From the NCBI GenBank assembly GCA_002778785.1, contig PEZS01000001.1, forward strand, positions 302,494 to 366,493: a stretch of 64,000 nucleotides of DNA. The letters run 5' to 3'. Origin of the DNA: Bdellovibrionales bacterium CG10_big_fil_rev_8_21_14_0_10_45_34. GTDB taxonomy: Bacteria; Bdellovibrionota; Bdellovibrionia; Bdellovibrionales; 1-14-0-10-45-34. Each line of letters begins with the position of its first letter. Position 1 is the first letter of the stretch. The notes below the pieces were generated by a model. It was not told the DNA's origin and made no database searches. It worked only from the letters and a program-made list of their open reading frames with translations. The position numbers and the translations under genes were made by a program. Shown one piece after another: positions 54,380-63,806 of the stretch.

Positions 54380-55600
54380 TTGAGGTTCTCAGTGGCGCCG
54401 AATACTCACAATTTTAAGACCATGTTGGTTGTTGCAGTGGTGGCCAGAATTGTTTTAGTAGCCGTTCAATCTGAGAACTTGATGGCGAATGAGCCCATTT
54501 CAAAACCTTTTGTAAAAGCAAAAAGTATTGCGGCCAACGATCAAAAAGCTGATGATTTCATAAAGGCAAACAAAGCTTATATTGCGGAGTATAGAGCTAG
54601 AGTCAAAGAAAAGGCTGATATTTCGAATAAGTTGATACAGGAAAATTGCGGCGTGAATATGGCTGAAAGACCTTGGATCAAAAACGACCTGAAAAAGAAC
54701 AACAATAAATCCTGGCTCAACCTCGAGCGACAGAGGCAGGACAACGCGATTATAAAAGTCCTTGCGAAAATCCCGCAACTTCCAGGGAAGATTGTTTCAA
54801 AGTTAAGTTGTGACAGTGCTTGCGGAATTATTGATACACTATTTTTGGGTGGAACCGATGAAAAAAAAGCAGCGTTTGGCGAAATGGGAAGCTACTTGGG
54901 TGAGTCCGCGATAGTATTCTTAGATGGCGGCAAAGAATCGGTTAGTACTTTAATATCAGAATTGAAGTTTCAAATGAACTCTGATTTTGAACAAAATCAT
55001 GGTATACAGTTAAGTGCAGGAAGCTCCGACCCATACTTGTCAGTTAGTTTTTTGGGGATGTTTCAAAAGAGAATTTCGAAAAACTCAAAGTTGAATTTTG
55101 CCTTAATCGGAGTCCCTTCTAGCTATAGTCCAGATGTGATTCCTGTTGAACCTAGTATTGTAAATGAAGTGACTTCGCATAACAAAGCGAGCCTTTGTAA
55201 CGTAATTAAATCTGTGAGTTTTAACAACTTCATGCGATCGCCATTTCTTTCGCAAAATCAAGTTGTTTCACAAAATGAATCGAGCGCTTTCGATTTGATT
55301 TACCAAAGGGGTTATTCCTTAAAGTGGAAAAATCAGACATTTGACTTCATTAGTTTCGATTACCATATTGGTGACTTAGCGTTTGCCAGTCCATTGTTTT
55401 ACCTATCAGCTTCTGGAAACGAAGTAGGCATAATAGGTTCGCTGCACAACATCCAAAGTTGGAATGCAATTAGTATTGACGACAGGCTGTACATCCAGAC
55501 TCAGGAGGGCGAGTACGCAGAGTGGGGGACTACTATTTATCAATTGATTGGCGACACGTTTTTGTCGATTCACAATGAATACACAGATCATGGCATCTGA
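54380..55600 (+). CDS. Exported hypothetical protein with TTG start
   Basis: A 406-residue protein. TTG 54380 follows GAGAGGGG by about eight bases. A hydrophobic segment (TMLVVAVVARIVLVAVQ) then leads to a helical, Lys-rich region (KAKSIAANDQKADDFIKANK) and a later beta-rich part with Cys pair SKLSCDSACG. No catalytic motif is seen. It is followed by the trypsin-like lipoprotein gene on the same strand but separated by about 120 bases. Confidence 0.6.
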   Translation: MRFSVAPNTHNFKTMLVVAVVARIVLVAVQSENLMANEPISKPFVKAKSIAANDQKADDFIKANKAYIAEYRARVKEKADISNKLIQENCGVNMAERPWIKNDLKKNNNKSWLNLERQRQDNAIIKVLAKIPQLPGKIVSKLSCDSACGIIDTLFLGGTDEKKAAFGEMGSYLGESAIVFLDGGKESVSTLISELKFQMNSDFEQNHGIQLSAGSSDPYLSVSFLGMFQKRISKNSKLNFALIGVPSSYSPDVIPVEPSIVNEVTSHNKASLCNVIKSVSFNNFMRSPFLSQNQVVSQNESSAFDLIYQRGYSLKWKNQTFDFISFDYHIGDLAFASPLFYLSASGNEVGIIGSLHNIQSWNAISIDDRLYIQTQEGEYAEWGTTIYQLIGDTFLSIHNEYTDHGI

Positions 55601-55720
55601 ATTCACCTAGGTAGTTGCTTGGGGATATCATGAGCAAAAAATTACACATCTCTATAGAACTGATTGTCTCTCAGTTATAAGTGGTGTAGCTCCCTAGTCT
55701 ATTCGGATTTTGGGGGTGTC

Positions 55721-57370
55721 ATGCGTATTTTGAGTTTGTTGTTTTCAGCTTTACTTTTAACTATCGGCTGCGGAAGAGAAACAACAAAAACGGAATATGT
55801 AACGTCGCCAGAAGTAAAGACTGTTGAAGTGCCAATTCCAGGCACAAGAGAAATCGTTGCCGTACCTCAAGTCATTTTTGTCGATAAGGGTTTTGGTATA
55901 GTTACTATTCCCAGGCCAATTGAACAGGCTCCTGAATCCTTGAAAAAACTGGGTCATGCTGTTGCTAAGATCATGAGAATAGATGGCGCCTCTGGGACCG
56001 GCTTTTTTGTTTCTGAAGATGGTCTCTTTCTTACCAACGAACATGTAGTCCCGATCGCCGCGTGTATAGATAGCGGATGCCCCGGGATAAAAATTGTCCA
56101 CAATTTTTCAGACAGCGGTGTTGTCAAGGAGTACTACAATTTTCGAGTTATTGCACAAGCAGGTTCCGACAAGGGGCTAGACTTTACTTTGTTAAAAGTC
56201 ATACTCGATGAAGGCGAACAAGTTCCGTATTTGGATCTAGAGTTCGACGACAGCAGATATGACTTTTCTGATCAAGACTCAAGAGCTTTCAAAGCACTTG
56301 GGCATCCCGGCGGCGCAGCACTCAGTTTTACAAATGTTCAGCCTATTATCCGTGAGAAATTTGATCTCGATCTGAAGGGGCTACTGATCTCCGGCAATAG
56401 CGGCGGCCCATTGGTTGACGAGTCGACAGGAAAAGTTGTCGGTCTACTCAAAGCAGTACGAACAAGTTTTGTAAGAGAAAGTGATGTTTCGGCAGCTCAT
56501 CAAACGCGAAATAGAGCTACTTCTGTCATCGATTTGTTCAGGCAGCTGAAAGTTGAGAAAGTCCAAGGTCTTGATTCGATAGAAGGCTATAGTGGTTTAG
56601 TTGGCAAAGGCGAGTCGGTGGGGCTAACACTTCCGTTAGAACGTTTCCCAAAACCTTCGGCTGAGATATTCACCGGGGCGCTCAGGCGAGACAGCCAAGA
56701 TTTTAAAGGTCGCCAGGCGTTGACTGAGTTTGACAAATACATCGGCACTTTCGATGAGCAAAGCGTGCTGGATTTAATGGTAGTAAAACATGAATTTACT
56801 CCTGGGGATTTGAATGTAGACCTCCTTTTACATCTTTTTAAAAAACAGGTTCTAATCGGACGACCTCTAGGGCTTTCATCTGATGCAAGGCGGGTTATTG
56901 AGAAAGCAATTGAATGGAATGCTGTCGAGGAGGGTATTAACCCTAAAATCTCAGTACAAATACTTCTGAACTACTTCGACGGTGAGAAGAGAACTGAGCT
57001 TCAAAGTATGTGCAGAGAAGCTCTGCCAGATATGCCTGCTGTCTACGGCGCTTGGGTTTATTCGTGTGTAACAACCACGAAAAGTGACGGAACGTCCTTA
57101 ATAACTAAAATAGTCGAGCAATTGACTGCCAATAGTTACAAAAACCTCAATGACTTTGGAATTGTCACAGGTTTTTTGATGTTTTTAAGTGTGCCCTCTG
57201 TCAAAGACCAACAAGATCTGGATGCTCTGCGAGATCTACAGAGGTTTGTTGATCAAGAGGTCGAAGACATCGAGTTTCTGGCTCAAAACAAATCGATTTT
57301 GATGAACATAATTAAGGGGCTTGTGGGGCCGGGATCGTTTAGAAAAACCTTTGCATCCTATGACGAGTAA
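55721..57370 (+). CDS. Trypsin-like serine protease lipoprotein
   Basis: A 549-residue lipoprotein; ATG 55721 follows GGGGGTG and the signal ends in the lipobox TIGC (LSLLFSALLLTIGC). The protease domain (about 65-270) has His108 in LTNEHVV, Asp154 in GLDFTLLKV and Ser227 in ISGNSGGPLVDE, the standard S1/HtrA-like triad. The C-terminal 280 residues are helical without PDZ features and may regulate or target the enzyme. A second S1 protease, without a lipobox, lies at 10585. Confidence 0.85.
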   Translation: MRILSLLFSALLLTIGCGRETTKTEYVTSPEVKTVEVPIPGTREIVAVPQVIFVDKGFGIVTIPRPIEQAPESLKKLGHAVAKIMRIDGASGTGFFVSEDGLFLTNEHVVPIAACIDSGCPGIKIVHNFSDSGVVKEYYNFRVIAQAGSDKGLDFTLLKVILDEGEQVPYLDLEFDDSRYDFSDQDSRAFKALGHPGGAALSFTNVQPIIREKFDLDLKGLLISGNSGGPLVDESTGKVVGLLKAVRTSFVRESDVSAAHQTRNRATSVIDLFRQLKVEKVQGLDSIEGYSGLVGKGESVGLTLPLERFPKPSAEIFTGALRRDSQDFKGRQALTEFDKYIGTFDEQSVLDLMVVKHEFTPGDLNVDLLLHLFKKQVLIGRPLGLSSDARRVIEKAIEWNAVEEGINPKISVQILLNYFDGEKRTELQSMCREALPDMPAVYGAWVYSCVTTTKSDGTSLITKIVEQLTANSYKNLNDFGIVTGFLMFLSVPSVKDQQDLDALRDLQRFVDQEVEDIEFLAQNKSILMNIIKGLVGPGSFRKTFASYDE

Positions 57371-57497
57371 ATTGATTGTAAGAAACTTCAGCGAGAAACA
57401 GATTTAGTTAGACACCCGAAGGTGTTGGGTGGGTATTGGCGAAACCTCTAAAACCATTTTGAGCAATTTCAGCCATCTGTCGCTAGACTTGGCAAAA

Positions 57498-58325
57498 TCA
57501 TAGGGGGTCAACCGACCACATGTTTTGAATGAGATCAAAGTCCCAGTTTAACTGAACTATGTGGTTCATGCCTAATAAAACTTGCGGTGCAAGTTCAGAT
57601 TTATAGTTGAGTGTGGACAGGTCAGCCACAAAACCATATTCCGCTGAAACGGCATGGCCACCTATCACCACAGGTGCTTTAACCTTAACAATATTTATTC
57701 CGGACATAAGATTATTAAAATCGGCAGGCATCATAGCGGAGTCGAAGAGTTCGGGAAAAGCTGTCAACAATCGACGATCAAATATAGTTAGAGGACTGCC
57801 CGTATCAACGCCTGCAATAAACTGGTGCGAACCAATTTTAACCGGCACAAGCAGCCAACCCATCGAATTTCTTTTGAGTGTATGGTTAACTACTTTGAAC
57901 GAACCATACGAAAAAATTCGTTGTTTGAAATCCATTCGAAAGCTGGTTGAAGCAAGTAAATTTATGCCCACCAAGAGCGAATCTCCGAGTATGAAATTTT
58001 CGGTTCGGCAGATCAAAGCGTTAGGTACAGGCCGAGAAGCAAATACCATGTCATTTGGACGGATGTGTTCACACAAAAATGTAAGGCCTCCAAGGCCTTT
58101 AAGTTTTTGAGCGCTAACGCTAGGATATCGAGATGAAATATGGTTCTTCGAGACAATAGAAGTTACTGCTCCGGTATCGAGTATACAGAATCCAGCAAAG
58201 GAGCCTAATGAGCAATCTACCCAAAGTCTCGAACCACCGAACTGATCTGGGGCGTCCAAATGTATATTGCCGGCATTTGCGATTGAGACTTTTACTAAAA
58301 GAAGAACCATCATCACAGTTTTCAT
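57498..58325 (-). CDS. Exported two-lobe aspartic protease (double DTG)
   Basis: A 275-residue protein. ATG 58325 follows GGAGCAACCA; a signal peptide MKTVMMVLLLVKVSIANAG leads. Two Asp-Thr-Gly motifs occur in one chain, CILDTGAVTSIVSKN and IAGVDTGSPLTIFDRR, the arrangement of a pepsin-like double lobe, with the second lobe ending VLLGMNHIVQLNWDF. Bacterial single-lobe retropepsin-like proteins usually dimerise; here both lobes are fused, as in pepsins. It is probably periplasmic or secreted. Confidence 0.78.
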   Translation of the reverse strand: MKTVMMVLLLVKVSIANAGNIHLDAPDQFGGSRLWVDCSLGSFAGFCILDTGAVTSIVSKNHISSRYPSVSAQKLKGLGGLTFLCEHIRPNDMVFASRPVPNALICRTENFILGDSLLVGINLLASTSFRMDFKQRIFSYGSFKVVNHTLKRNSMGWLLVPVKIGSHQFIAGVDTGSPLTIFDRRLLTAFPELFDSAMMPADFNNLMSGINIVKVKAPVVIGGHAVSAEYGFVADLSTLNYKSELAPQVLLGMNHIVQLNWDFDLIQNMWSVDPL

Positions 58326-58578
58326 TGGTTGCTCCGAGGAGTTTTTATCTAGCTGAATCCCAAATAGCAAAGAATTGTGTAAAAATCGTAAGTCCTTGAG
58401 TGCGGATTTATTTTTTCAGTCTGTGTGAAGAGTTCTTTGGGCTTGGCTTCCCTAATGGACACCTTGCGTGGTTGTTTTTATCGTTTAAAATCTTCTAAAG
58501 AGTGGTATTCGATTCGTAGCGGCAGCCGGTACTGTGCGGACGAAAGACAATCAGTGGATCAATTAAAGTTCTTAAGCC

Positions 58579-59265
58579 ATGAAAAAACAAAGTGAAGTTA
58601 GCATGTATGATCCCCGTATAGATAGACTCCAATGTATACTCTGCAAAGAGAGTGCTGATTTGTTTTTTACAGACGAGCGAACTCGTCAGAGCTACCTTCA
58701 CTGCATTTGTTGTGACCTCCGCTTTTTGAATCCGAGTTTTAGGCTTGACCCCCTAGATGAGAAAGATCGTTACCTTACTCATAACAATGATGTGAACGAT
58801 TCTCGTTATCAAAATTTTGTATCTCCGCTCTATCAGCTGATAAAAGCAAACATTCATTCTACCTCAACGGGTTTAGATTATGGATGCGGAACCGGCCCAG
58901 TTTTGACTCATTTACTTTCAGCCGACGGTTATGACATCGCCTTGTATGATCCTTATTTTATGCCAGATCAAAGTGTGCTTGACGCCAAGTACGACTTTAT
59001 CTTCGCTGTTGAAGTTGCGGAGCATTTTTTTGACCCAGCCAGCGAACTCCTTCGTCTTAAAGAGCTCTTAAAGTCAGGCGGAAACTTGATGTTTATGACG
59101 CTGATTTACAGCGCGGACATTGATTTTGGCTCTTGGTACTATAGACGGGATCCCACACATGTTTGCTTCTATTCGGAACATACCTTTAATTGGATTAAAG
59201 AGCAGCACGGTTTTAAGAGTTTCAAAAATTTTGGAAACCGTATAGCCTGGCTCTACAGCCCTTAA
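58579..59265 (+). CDS. SAM-dependent methyltransferase with Cys4 zinc ribbon
   Basis: A 228-residue protein. The N-terminus has Cys pairs CILCKES and CICCDLR (about residues 15-48), which form a zinc-ribbon-like module found in many Methyltransf_23-type enzymes. Motif I GLDYGCGTGPVLTHLLS and later FIFAVEVAEHFFDP and GGNLMFMTLIYS follow in class I order. The substrate is unknown. The ATG is not preceded by a clear ribosome site; an internal ATG at 58603 would drop eight residues. Confidence 0.8.
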   Translation: MKKQSEVSMYDPRIDRLQCILCKESADLFFTDERTRQSYLHCICCDLRFLNPSFRLDPLDEKDRYLTHNNDVNDSRYQNFVSPLYQLIKANIHSTSTGLDYGCGTGPVLTHLLSADGYDIALYDPYFMPDQSVLDAKYDFIFAVEVAEHFFDPASELLRLKELLKSGGNLMFMTLIYSADIDFGSWYYRRDPTHVCFYSEHTFNWIKEQHGFKSFKNFGNRIAWLYSP

Positions 59266-59401
59266 ATGTAAAGAGAACGATTTCTCAACGAATCGAGATC
59301 GATTATGATTGGACTCTCACAAAGTTATCACACCTTTATCGAACAAATGCGCCAATAGACTATTCCTCTGCTTTTGCCGATTGTCGGCGGGGTAGGCTAG
59401 T

Positions 59402-59830
59402 CTATAGTCGCAACTTACTCCGTGTGCGCTTTATTTCGCCCCGCTGCTTTTTGGTGTCGACTCGCTTTTTTCGGCTTGCTTTAGTTGGTTTAGTTTTCTT
59501 ACGGAGTTTTGGCACATAAAAGGCCTTTTCGAGCAGATTATTGAGCTTGGCTATACAGTCTGACTTGTTTCTCTCTTGGTCGCGAAATCGATCAGACTTG
59601 AGTACAAGTTCGCCGAGCTTGTTAATATGATGAGCAAGCTTTTCAGTAACAAGCATCTTTTGATCTTCATTCAGCTTCTCCGACAACGATGGCTCCCATC
59701 GGAGCTCAATTGCTGAGCTGACTTTGTTGACGTTCTGTCCGCCTGGCCCCCGACTTTTAATTGCTGAAAAGCGAACCTCCTTCAAAAACAAAGAAGCGTA
59801 GTCGGCTTTATGAGATTCTCGCAGTGCCAT
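59402..59830 (-). CDS. arfB: Alternative ribosome-rescue factor, release factor-like
   Basis: A 142-residue protein of the ArfB/YaeJ family, which hydrolyses peptidyl-tRNA on stalled ribosomes. It has the GGQ motif in KSRGPGGQNVNKVSS and the family's basic C-terminal tail (KLRKKTKPTKASRKKRVDTK, rich in Lys/Arg) that binds the mRNA entry channel. No RF1 codon-recognition domains are present. The length matches the family. Confidence 0.93.
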   Translation of the reverse strand: MALRESHKADYASLFLKEVRFSAIKSRGPGGQNVNKVSSAIELRWEPSLSEKLNEDQKMLVTEKLAHHINKLGELVLKSDRFRDQERNKSDCIAKLNNLLEKAFYVPKLRKKTKPTKASRKKRVDTKKQRGEIKRTRSKLRL

Positions 59831-59906
59831 TATGAGAGATTAACATATCTCGGTCGTTCAAAATAGTAGACCTAAGCCCACTTGCTGATGTAGGAGATGA
59901 GTTATT

Positions 59907-61772
59907 GTGTCCATTCTTGTCTCGGTTAACAACATTTCCCATGCCTTTTCTGCGCGAGCTCTCTTTGAAGAGTTGAGCTTTGGCATCTTTGAAAGGCAGA
60001 AAGTTGGGTTGTTGGGACCAAACGGATCGGGCAAATCCACTCTTCTTAAGATCTTAGAAGGAGTAGAGACTCCTAGTTCTGGTTCTGTGTCTACGAAGAA
60101 GGGGGTTCGAATTCATAGGGTAGAGCAGAACTCCCATTTTTCGAAAGAGGAATCGGTTCACGATTTTTTACTGCGCAACCTTGAAAGCATTGATCCACTA
60201 GAGGCCTTTTCGAAGACGCAAATCTGGTTAGGAATCGGAGGCTTTGAAGATACCAATGCATCTGTAAAGACTCTTTCTGGGGGTTGGAGTAAAAGGCTTC
60301 AATTGTGTTTAGCCTTGGCCTCTGATTCAGAACTGATCCTGTTAGATGAACCTACAAACCATATGGATTGGGAGGGCATCCTTTGGTTCGAAACGCAGAT
60401 GGCTCGCTTTGGCGGATCCTTTGTGCTTGTTAGTCACGATCGCAGCGTGCTTAACAATCTTTGCTCGAAAATGGTCGAACTTAACCCCGCATTTGAGAAT
60501 GGAATACTCAGCTTCGACGGTAACTACGACCGGTATCTTGAACAGCGAGAGCGCTATCTAAGCGAGCAAGGGAAATTAGAAGACAAGATGACCAATAAAG
60601 CCAAAAGAGAACTCGAATGGTTAAGAGCTGGTGTTAAAGCGCGTACTACTAAGAGTCAGAGTCGCTCTAATGAGGCCTTCGAACTTTTGAACAATCTTGA
60701 TGAACTGAAAAGTCGTAATCGACTAGCCACCCGAAAGATTCAGCTGGACGTACAAGATACAAAGCGGCAGAGCAGAAAACTTATTGAACTTAAAGACGTG
60801 GATGTAGGCTATGGCGAAAAACCATTGATCGAGAAGATTAATATTACCTTTGGTCCGAGAACTTGCGTAGGCATTTTAGGGTTTAATGGATCAGGAAAAA
60901 CCAGTCTCATAAAAGTGATTACTGGAGAACTACAGCCAATGAGGGGGAGCGTATTCCGTGCAGAGAGTCTAAAGATTCTCTCTATAGATCAAAAGAGAGA
61001 AAGTTTGCCCCTTGGAAGTACCATTTGGAATTTTCTTGCAGACGGATCCGACCATGTCGTGTTTAGAGATAAATCAGTTCACGTTGCCTCATATGCCAGT
61101 CGCTTTTTGTTTGAGTCTGACAAACTTCAAAGGAAAATCGAATCTCTCTCTGGGGGCGAAAGAGCCAGGCTGGCTCTTGCAAAGCAGCTGCTTATGCCCG
61201 CCGATGCCATTGTACTTGATGAGCCAACCAATGATCTAGATATTGAAAGTATTGAAATGCTCGAAGAGCAATTGAGTCTTTTCGAAGGGCTATTGATTCT
61301 GATCTCTCACGATAGGTATTTCCTGTCGAGAATGTGTAATACGTTTTTAGGTATAGACGGACATGGCGCTTGGAATACCTTTGCTGAGACTAATCAGTGG
61401 GTAAAGCAGCTGCAGAAAACTTCGCGGCGCCCTAGTGAATTGACTAAAAAAAGTGGCTTAGCCTCTAATAGTTCTACAGAATTAGTGAGCGAACTTAAGG
61501 CTAAAGAGAATTTTTCTAAAGCTAGTTTAACTGGTGTTGATTTGCCGTCTAAAACGATGAGGACGTCTTACAAAGATAAAAGATTTTTAGAGACAGTAGA
61601 GAGTGAAATTGAAATAGCAGAGCGAGAATTGGCTTTAGCACAAAAAGATCTCGAGAATGCAGACATTCTGGCAGATCATGAAAAAATGCAGAAAGTGTTA
61701 GACAAAATTGGAGTACTTCAAAACAAAGTAGATGCACTTTATGAAAGATGGTCGAGCCTTGAAAAGACCTAG
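59907..61772 (+). CDS. uup: ABC-F ATPase of Uup type
   Basis: A 621-residue soluble protein with two ATP-binding cassettes and no membrane span. Walker A LLGPNGSGKSTLLKILE and GILGFNGSGKTSLIKV, signatures LSGGWSKRL and LSGGERARLALAKQ, Walker B LILLDEPTN and IVLDEPTND. The C-terminal coiled coil (DKRFLETVESEIEIAERELA) is the DNA-binding Uup domain. GTG start, AGGAG ten bases upstream. Uup-type proteins limit transposon excision and help ribosome assembly or replication-fork repair in E. coli. Confidence 0.9.
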   Translation: MSILVSVNNISHAFSARALFEELSFGIFERQKVGLLGPNGSGKSTLLKILEGVETPSSGSVSTKKGVRIHRVEQNSHFSKEESVHDFLLRNLESIDPLEAFSKTQIWLGIGGFEDTNASVKTLSGGWSKRLQLCLALASDSELILLDEPTNHMDWEGILWFETQMARFGGSFVLVSHDRSVLNNLCSKMVELNPAFENGILSFDGNYDRYLEQRERYLSEQGKLEDKMTNKAKRELEWLRAGVKARTTKSQSRSNEAFELLNNLDELKSRNRLATRKIQLDVQDTKRQSRKLIELKDVDVGYGEKPLIEKINITFGPRTCVGILGFNGSGKTSLIKVITGELQPMRGSVFRAESLKILSIDQKRESLPLGSTIWNFLADGSDHVVFRDKSVHVASYASRFLFESDKLQRKIESLSGGERARLALAKQLLMPADAIVLDEPTNDLDIESIEMLEEQLSLFEGLLILISHDRYFLSRMCNTFLGIDGHGAWNTFAETNQWVKQLQKTSRRPSELTKKSGLASNSSTELVSELKAKENFSKASLTGVDLPSKTMRTSYKDKRFLETVESEIEIAERELALAQKDLENADILADHEKMQKVLDKIGVLQNKVDALYERWSSLEKT

Positions 61773-62236
61773 TCTGTAGGTTGGAGCCGATAAATCATCG
61801 CTACATGCGGCCCGTGTTTGGGATCTTCGAATTCGGGGCCAAAGGCAACAAAGCCACATTTTTCATAAAAGGGTATAGCCACCTTTCGGGCGTAACACCA
61901 AATTCGCGTGTAACCGCCAGTTGTTCCCCGAGTTATGCAATCTTCCACAAGGCGACGCCCGACATTCGCACCCCGTTCGCCCGTTCTGACGGCCATCCCT
62001 CGAAGCCGTAAGTCGCTATCAATGGGATCTTTCGGGAATGGGACTGGATGAAGTGATACGATACCAACAACTTCCTGTGTCGCAGAATCTTCGGCCACCA
62101 AAAAAATCGACCCAAGCAGTGAATCTTCATCAAAGACGCAATCCTTTGGTGGGGCGCCATTCCTTAAGACAGCTGATCTCAAAGGGAGCAGCTCCTCGGC
62201 TCTTGCAGATCTTATCGCGTATTTTTTTATGCTCAT
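61769..62236 (-). CDS. GNAT-family acetyltransferase
   Basis: A 155-residue enzyme of the GNAT superfamily. The acetyl-CoA loop is RTGERGANVGRRLVEDCIT, preceded by VGIVSLHPVPFP and DLRLRGMAVR, and followed by IWCYARKVAIPFYEKCGFVA. ATG 62236 is chosen for the AAGGCG upstream; an in-frame ATG at 62254 adds six residues. Substrate unknown. Its end overlaps the end of uup by 4 bases, convergent. Confidence 0.85.
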   Translation of the reverse strand: MSIKKYAIRSARAEELLPLRSAVLRNGAPPKDCVFDEDSLLGSIFLVAEDSATQEVVGIVSLHPVPFPKDPIDSDLRLRGMAVRTGERGANVGRRLVEDCITRGTTGGYTRIWCYARKVAIPFYEKCGFVAFGPEFEDPKHGPHVAMIYRLQPTD

Positions 62237-62491
62237 ACTTTCAATCGCCTTCATTTATGTCGATCGCTCGAAGCACTATCCTCAGAGCTAATAGCATGAG
62301 TTGCGGGATCAAGGACAGCATTCTTTCAGATGCAGTGGGGTAGAGTGAATTTATGCCCCAAAAGTAGTGAGGAGCTTTCAAGTTGGAGGATGTGGCGCTG
62401 GCATCAGTGCTGTGGGAGAGCCCGATTCGGAATGCCTTTTTTGTGGCATCTTGCTTGCACAAGTAGGGAGTAACTACAAAGGAGAAAGAAG

Positions 62492-62833
62492 ATGGAAAAT
62501 CAATTCGTAAGCGGAAACTGGCAACGACTCAAAGGCAAAGTGAGAAAGCTTTGGGGCAACATCACAGACGATGATTTAGAAAGAACCCAAGGAAACATCG
62601 ATGAAATCAGCGGCGTTATCCAAAGAAAGTATGGTGTTAAAAAGGATGAAATCAAAACAGAGCTGGAGACTATGGTTGGAAATTTAGAAATTTCCAGCGA
62701 GGAAAAATCGACTGAAACATTGTCAGCGGGAGCGCAAGGTACCGAGGCAGACCGCAAAGAGAAGCTAGAGAAAGACAAACTGGAGAGGCAGAAGTTACAT
62801 CGAATTCGACAGACTGATGTTGACATATTCTAA
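62492..62833 (+). CDS. CsbD-like general stress protein, extended
   Basis: A 113-residue protein. The first 50 residues match CsbD: SGNWQRLKGKVRKLWGNITD, then DDLERTQGNIDEISGVIQRK. The Lys/Glu-rich tail beyond residue 65 is absent from most short CsbD proteins. CsbD is sigma-B-controlled in Bacillus and stress-induced elsewhere; function unknown. The ATG follows GGAGAAAGAAG. Confidence 0.85.
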   Translation: MENQFVSGNWQRLKGKVRKLWGNITDDDLERTQGNIDEISGVIQRKYGVKKDEIKTELETMVGNLEISSEEKSTETLSAGAQGTEADRKEKLEKDKLERQKLHRIRQTDVDIF

Positions 62834-62846
62834 CATGAAAATTAGG

Positions 62847-62984
62847 AAAGACCGCAACCCACCCCTGCTTCGAACTCACTGTTAAAGAGAGAAACACCGT
62901 TAAACTGTGTTAAAAAGAGAAGCTCTAGTAAAAAAAGAAAGACCGACCAACTCCATCCTTGCTCCGAACTCACTGTTAAAGGAG
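62847..62984. repeat. Pair of about 45-base direct repeats
   Basis: Unit A (62847-62890) and unit B (62938-62984) both begin AAAGACCG and share CGAACTCACTGTTAAAG; in between are related GTTAAA fragments. They stand between csbD-like and the barrel gene and do not look like coding sequence. Confidence 0.6.
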
Positions 62985-63076
62985 ATATCCGGGAATAAAA
63001 GGTAACGAGATTGATCGGCCAACATTTTTCTTGTTTCTTGCGCAAGCGACATCACGGGTTCGTGCGTCTTTTGCTT

Positions 63077-63120
63077 ACGCACTTATGAGTATAAGTGCGT
63101 ATCCACTTATACTCATAAGT
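63077..63120. repeat. Overlapping hairpins at the end of the outer-membrane gene
   Basis: ACGCACTTAT and ATAAGTGCGT form one stem (63077-63100, loop GAGT); ACTTATGAGTATAAGTG and CACTTATACTCATAAGT form a longer, 17-pair stem (63081-63120, loop CGTATC). The two cannot form at once. The right arm covers the stop of the minus-strand gene at 63113. No T-run follows. Confidence 0.7.
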
Positions 63121-63757
63121 CGATTTTCACACCTGCGAGCCCTGCTAATTGACTGAGGCTGCTAGAGTTATCTTCGTTAAAAGGGTATGAGTATCTACCT
63201 TCTATAAAGAATCCAGTCTTGTCTGAGATTGCAAGGTTAAGCGTTGCGGCCAAGTCTGCTCCTAGGGTCACCGTGTCATCAGCCGGTGTATCAATGCTTG
63301 CCTGGAAGGGTCCTGCTTCGCCGGAAGTTCGAGTGTCGCCGACTCTGAATGATGCATAGGGGCCGACTCCTAATGAGAAAAAATCTGTTGCCCAAAACCG
63401 CGCGAGCACAGGCACATGTAAGCGCACAGTTTCTTGGACTACTCGAAAGCCATCTCTTCCCCAGTCATATTGCTTGTTTGTAAGAAGAGCTCCTGTTTCG
63501 ATACCGAACCAATCCTGAATATTTGCCTCCACCAAAACGCCTCCTCCTAGTCCTACTTCGTCCCTGAATTGGCTACGCTCGATGTTTTGCACTTTATTGT
63601 TTACCATGGCTGCTATCGAGACAATGAGCGAGCCATCCCGGTCTCTTCGGTTTTCAATTTGTCGCTCTCGCACGCTTCGGCCGCTTTGAGCAAAGACTGC
63701 GCTCACTGCGAGTGTAATTGCGAAAATTGTAAGGAAAGAATTAATACATGATTTCAT
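63113..63757 (-). CDS. Outer-membrane beta-barrel protein
   Basis: A 214-residue protein. ATG 63757 follows GAGGTATCAAA. The signal CINSFLTIFAITLAVSAVFA is cleaved before QSGRSV. The mature chain shows alternating strands typical of small eight-stranded barrels: DEVGLGGGVLVEANIQDWFG, RLHVPVLARFWATDFFSLGV, DKTGFFIEGRYSYPF and a C-terminal GVKIDL. Resembles the 'porin family/PorT-like' barrels. Pores, adhesins or lipid sensors share this fold, so the role is open. Confidence 0.78.
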   Translation of the reverse strand: MKSCINSFLTIFAITLAVSAVFAQSGRSVRERQIENRRDRDGSLIVSIAAMVNNKVQNIERSQFRDEVGLGGGVLVEANIQDWFGIETGALLTNKQYDWGRDGFRVVQETVRLHVPVLARFWATDFFSLGVGPYASFRVGDTRTSGEAGPFQASIDTPADDTVTLGADLAATLNLAISDKTGFFIEGRYSYPFNEDNSSSLSQLAGLAGVKIDL

Positions 63758-63806
63758 TTTGATACCTCGTTATGTTTGTTTAAAAACAAACTAGTTTGTA
63801 GTTTCA

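Noticed and set aside
57411-57424. Hairpin ACACC/GGTGT after the trypsin-like lipoprotein gene as terminator
   Set aside because: Stem of five pairs without a T-run.
62842-63082. Minus-strand frames over the direct repeats, with repeated LTVSS-type peptides
   Set aside because: The repetition is explained by the DNA repeats; no ribosome site and several overlapping frames.
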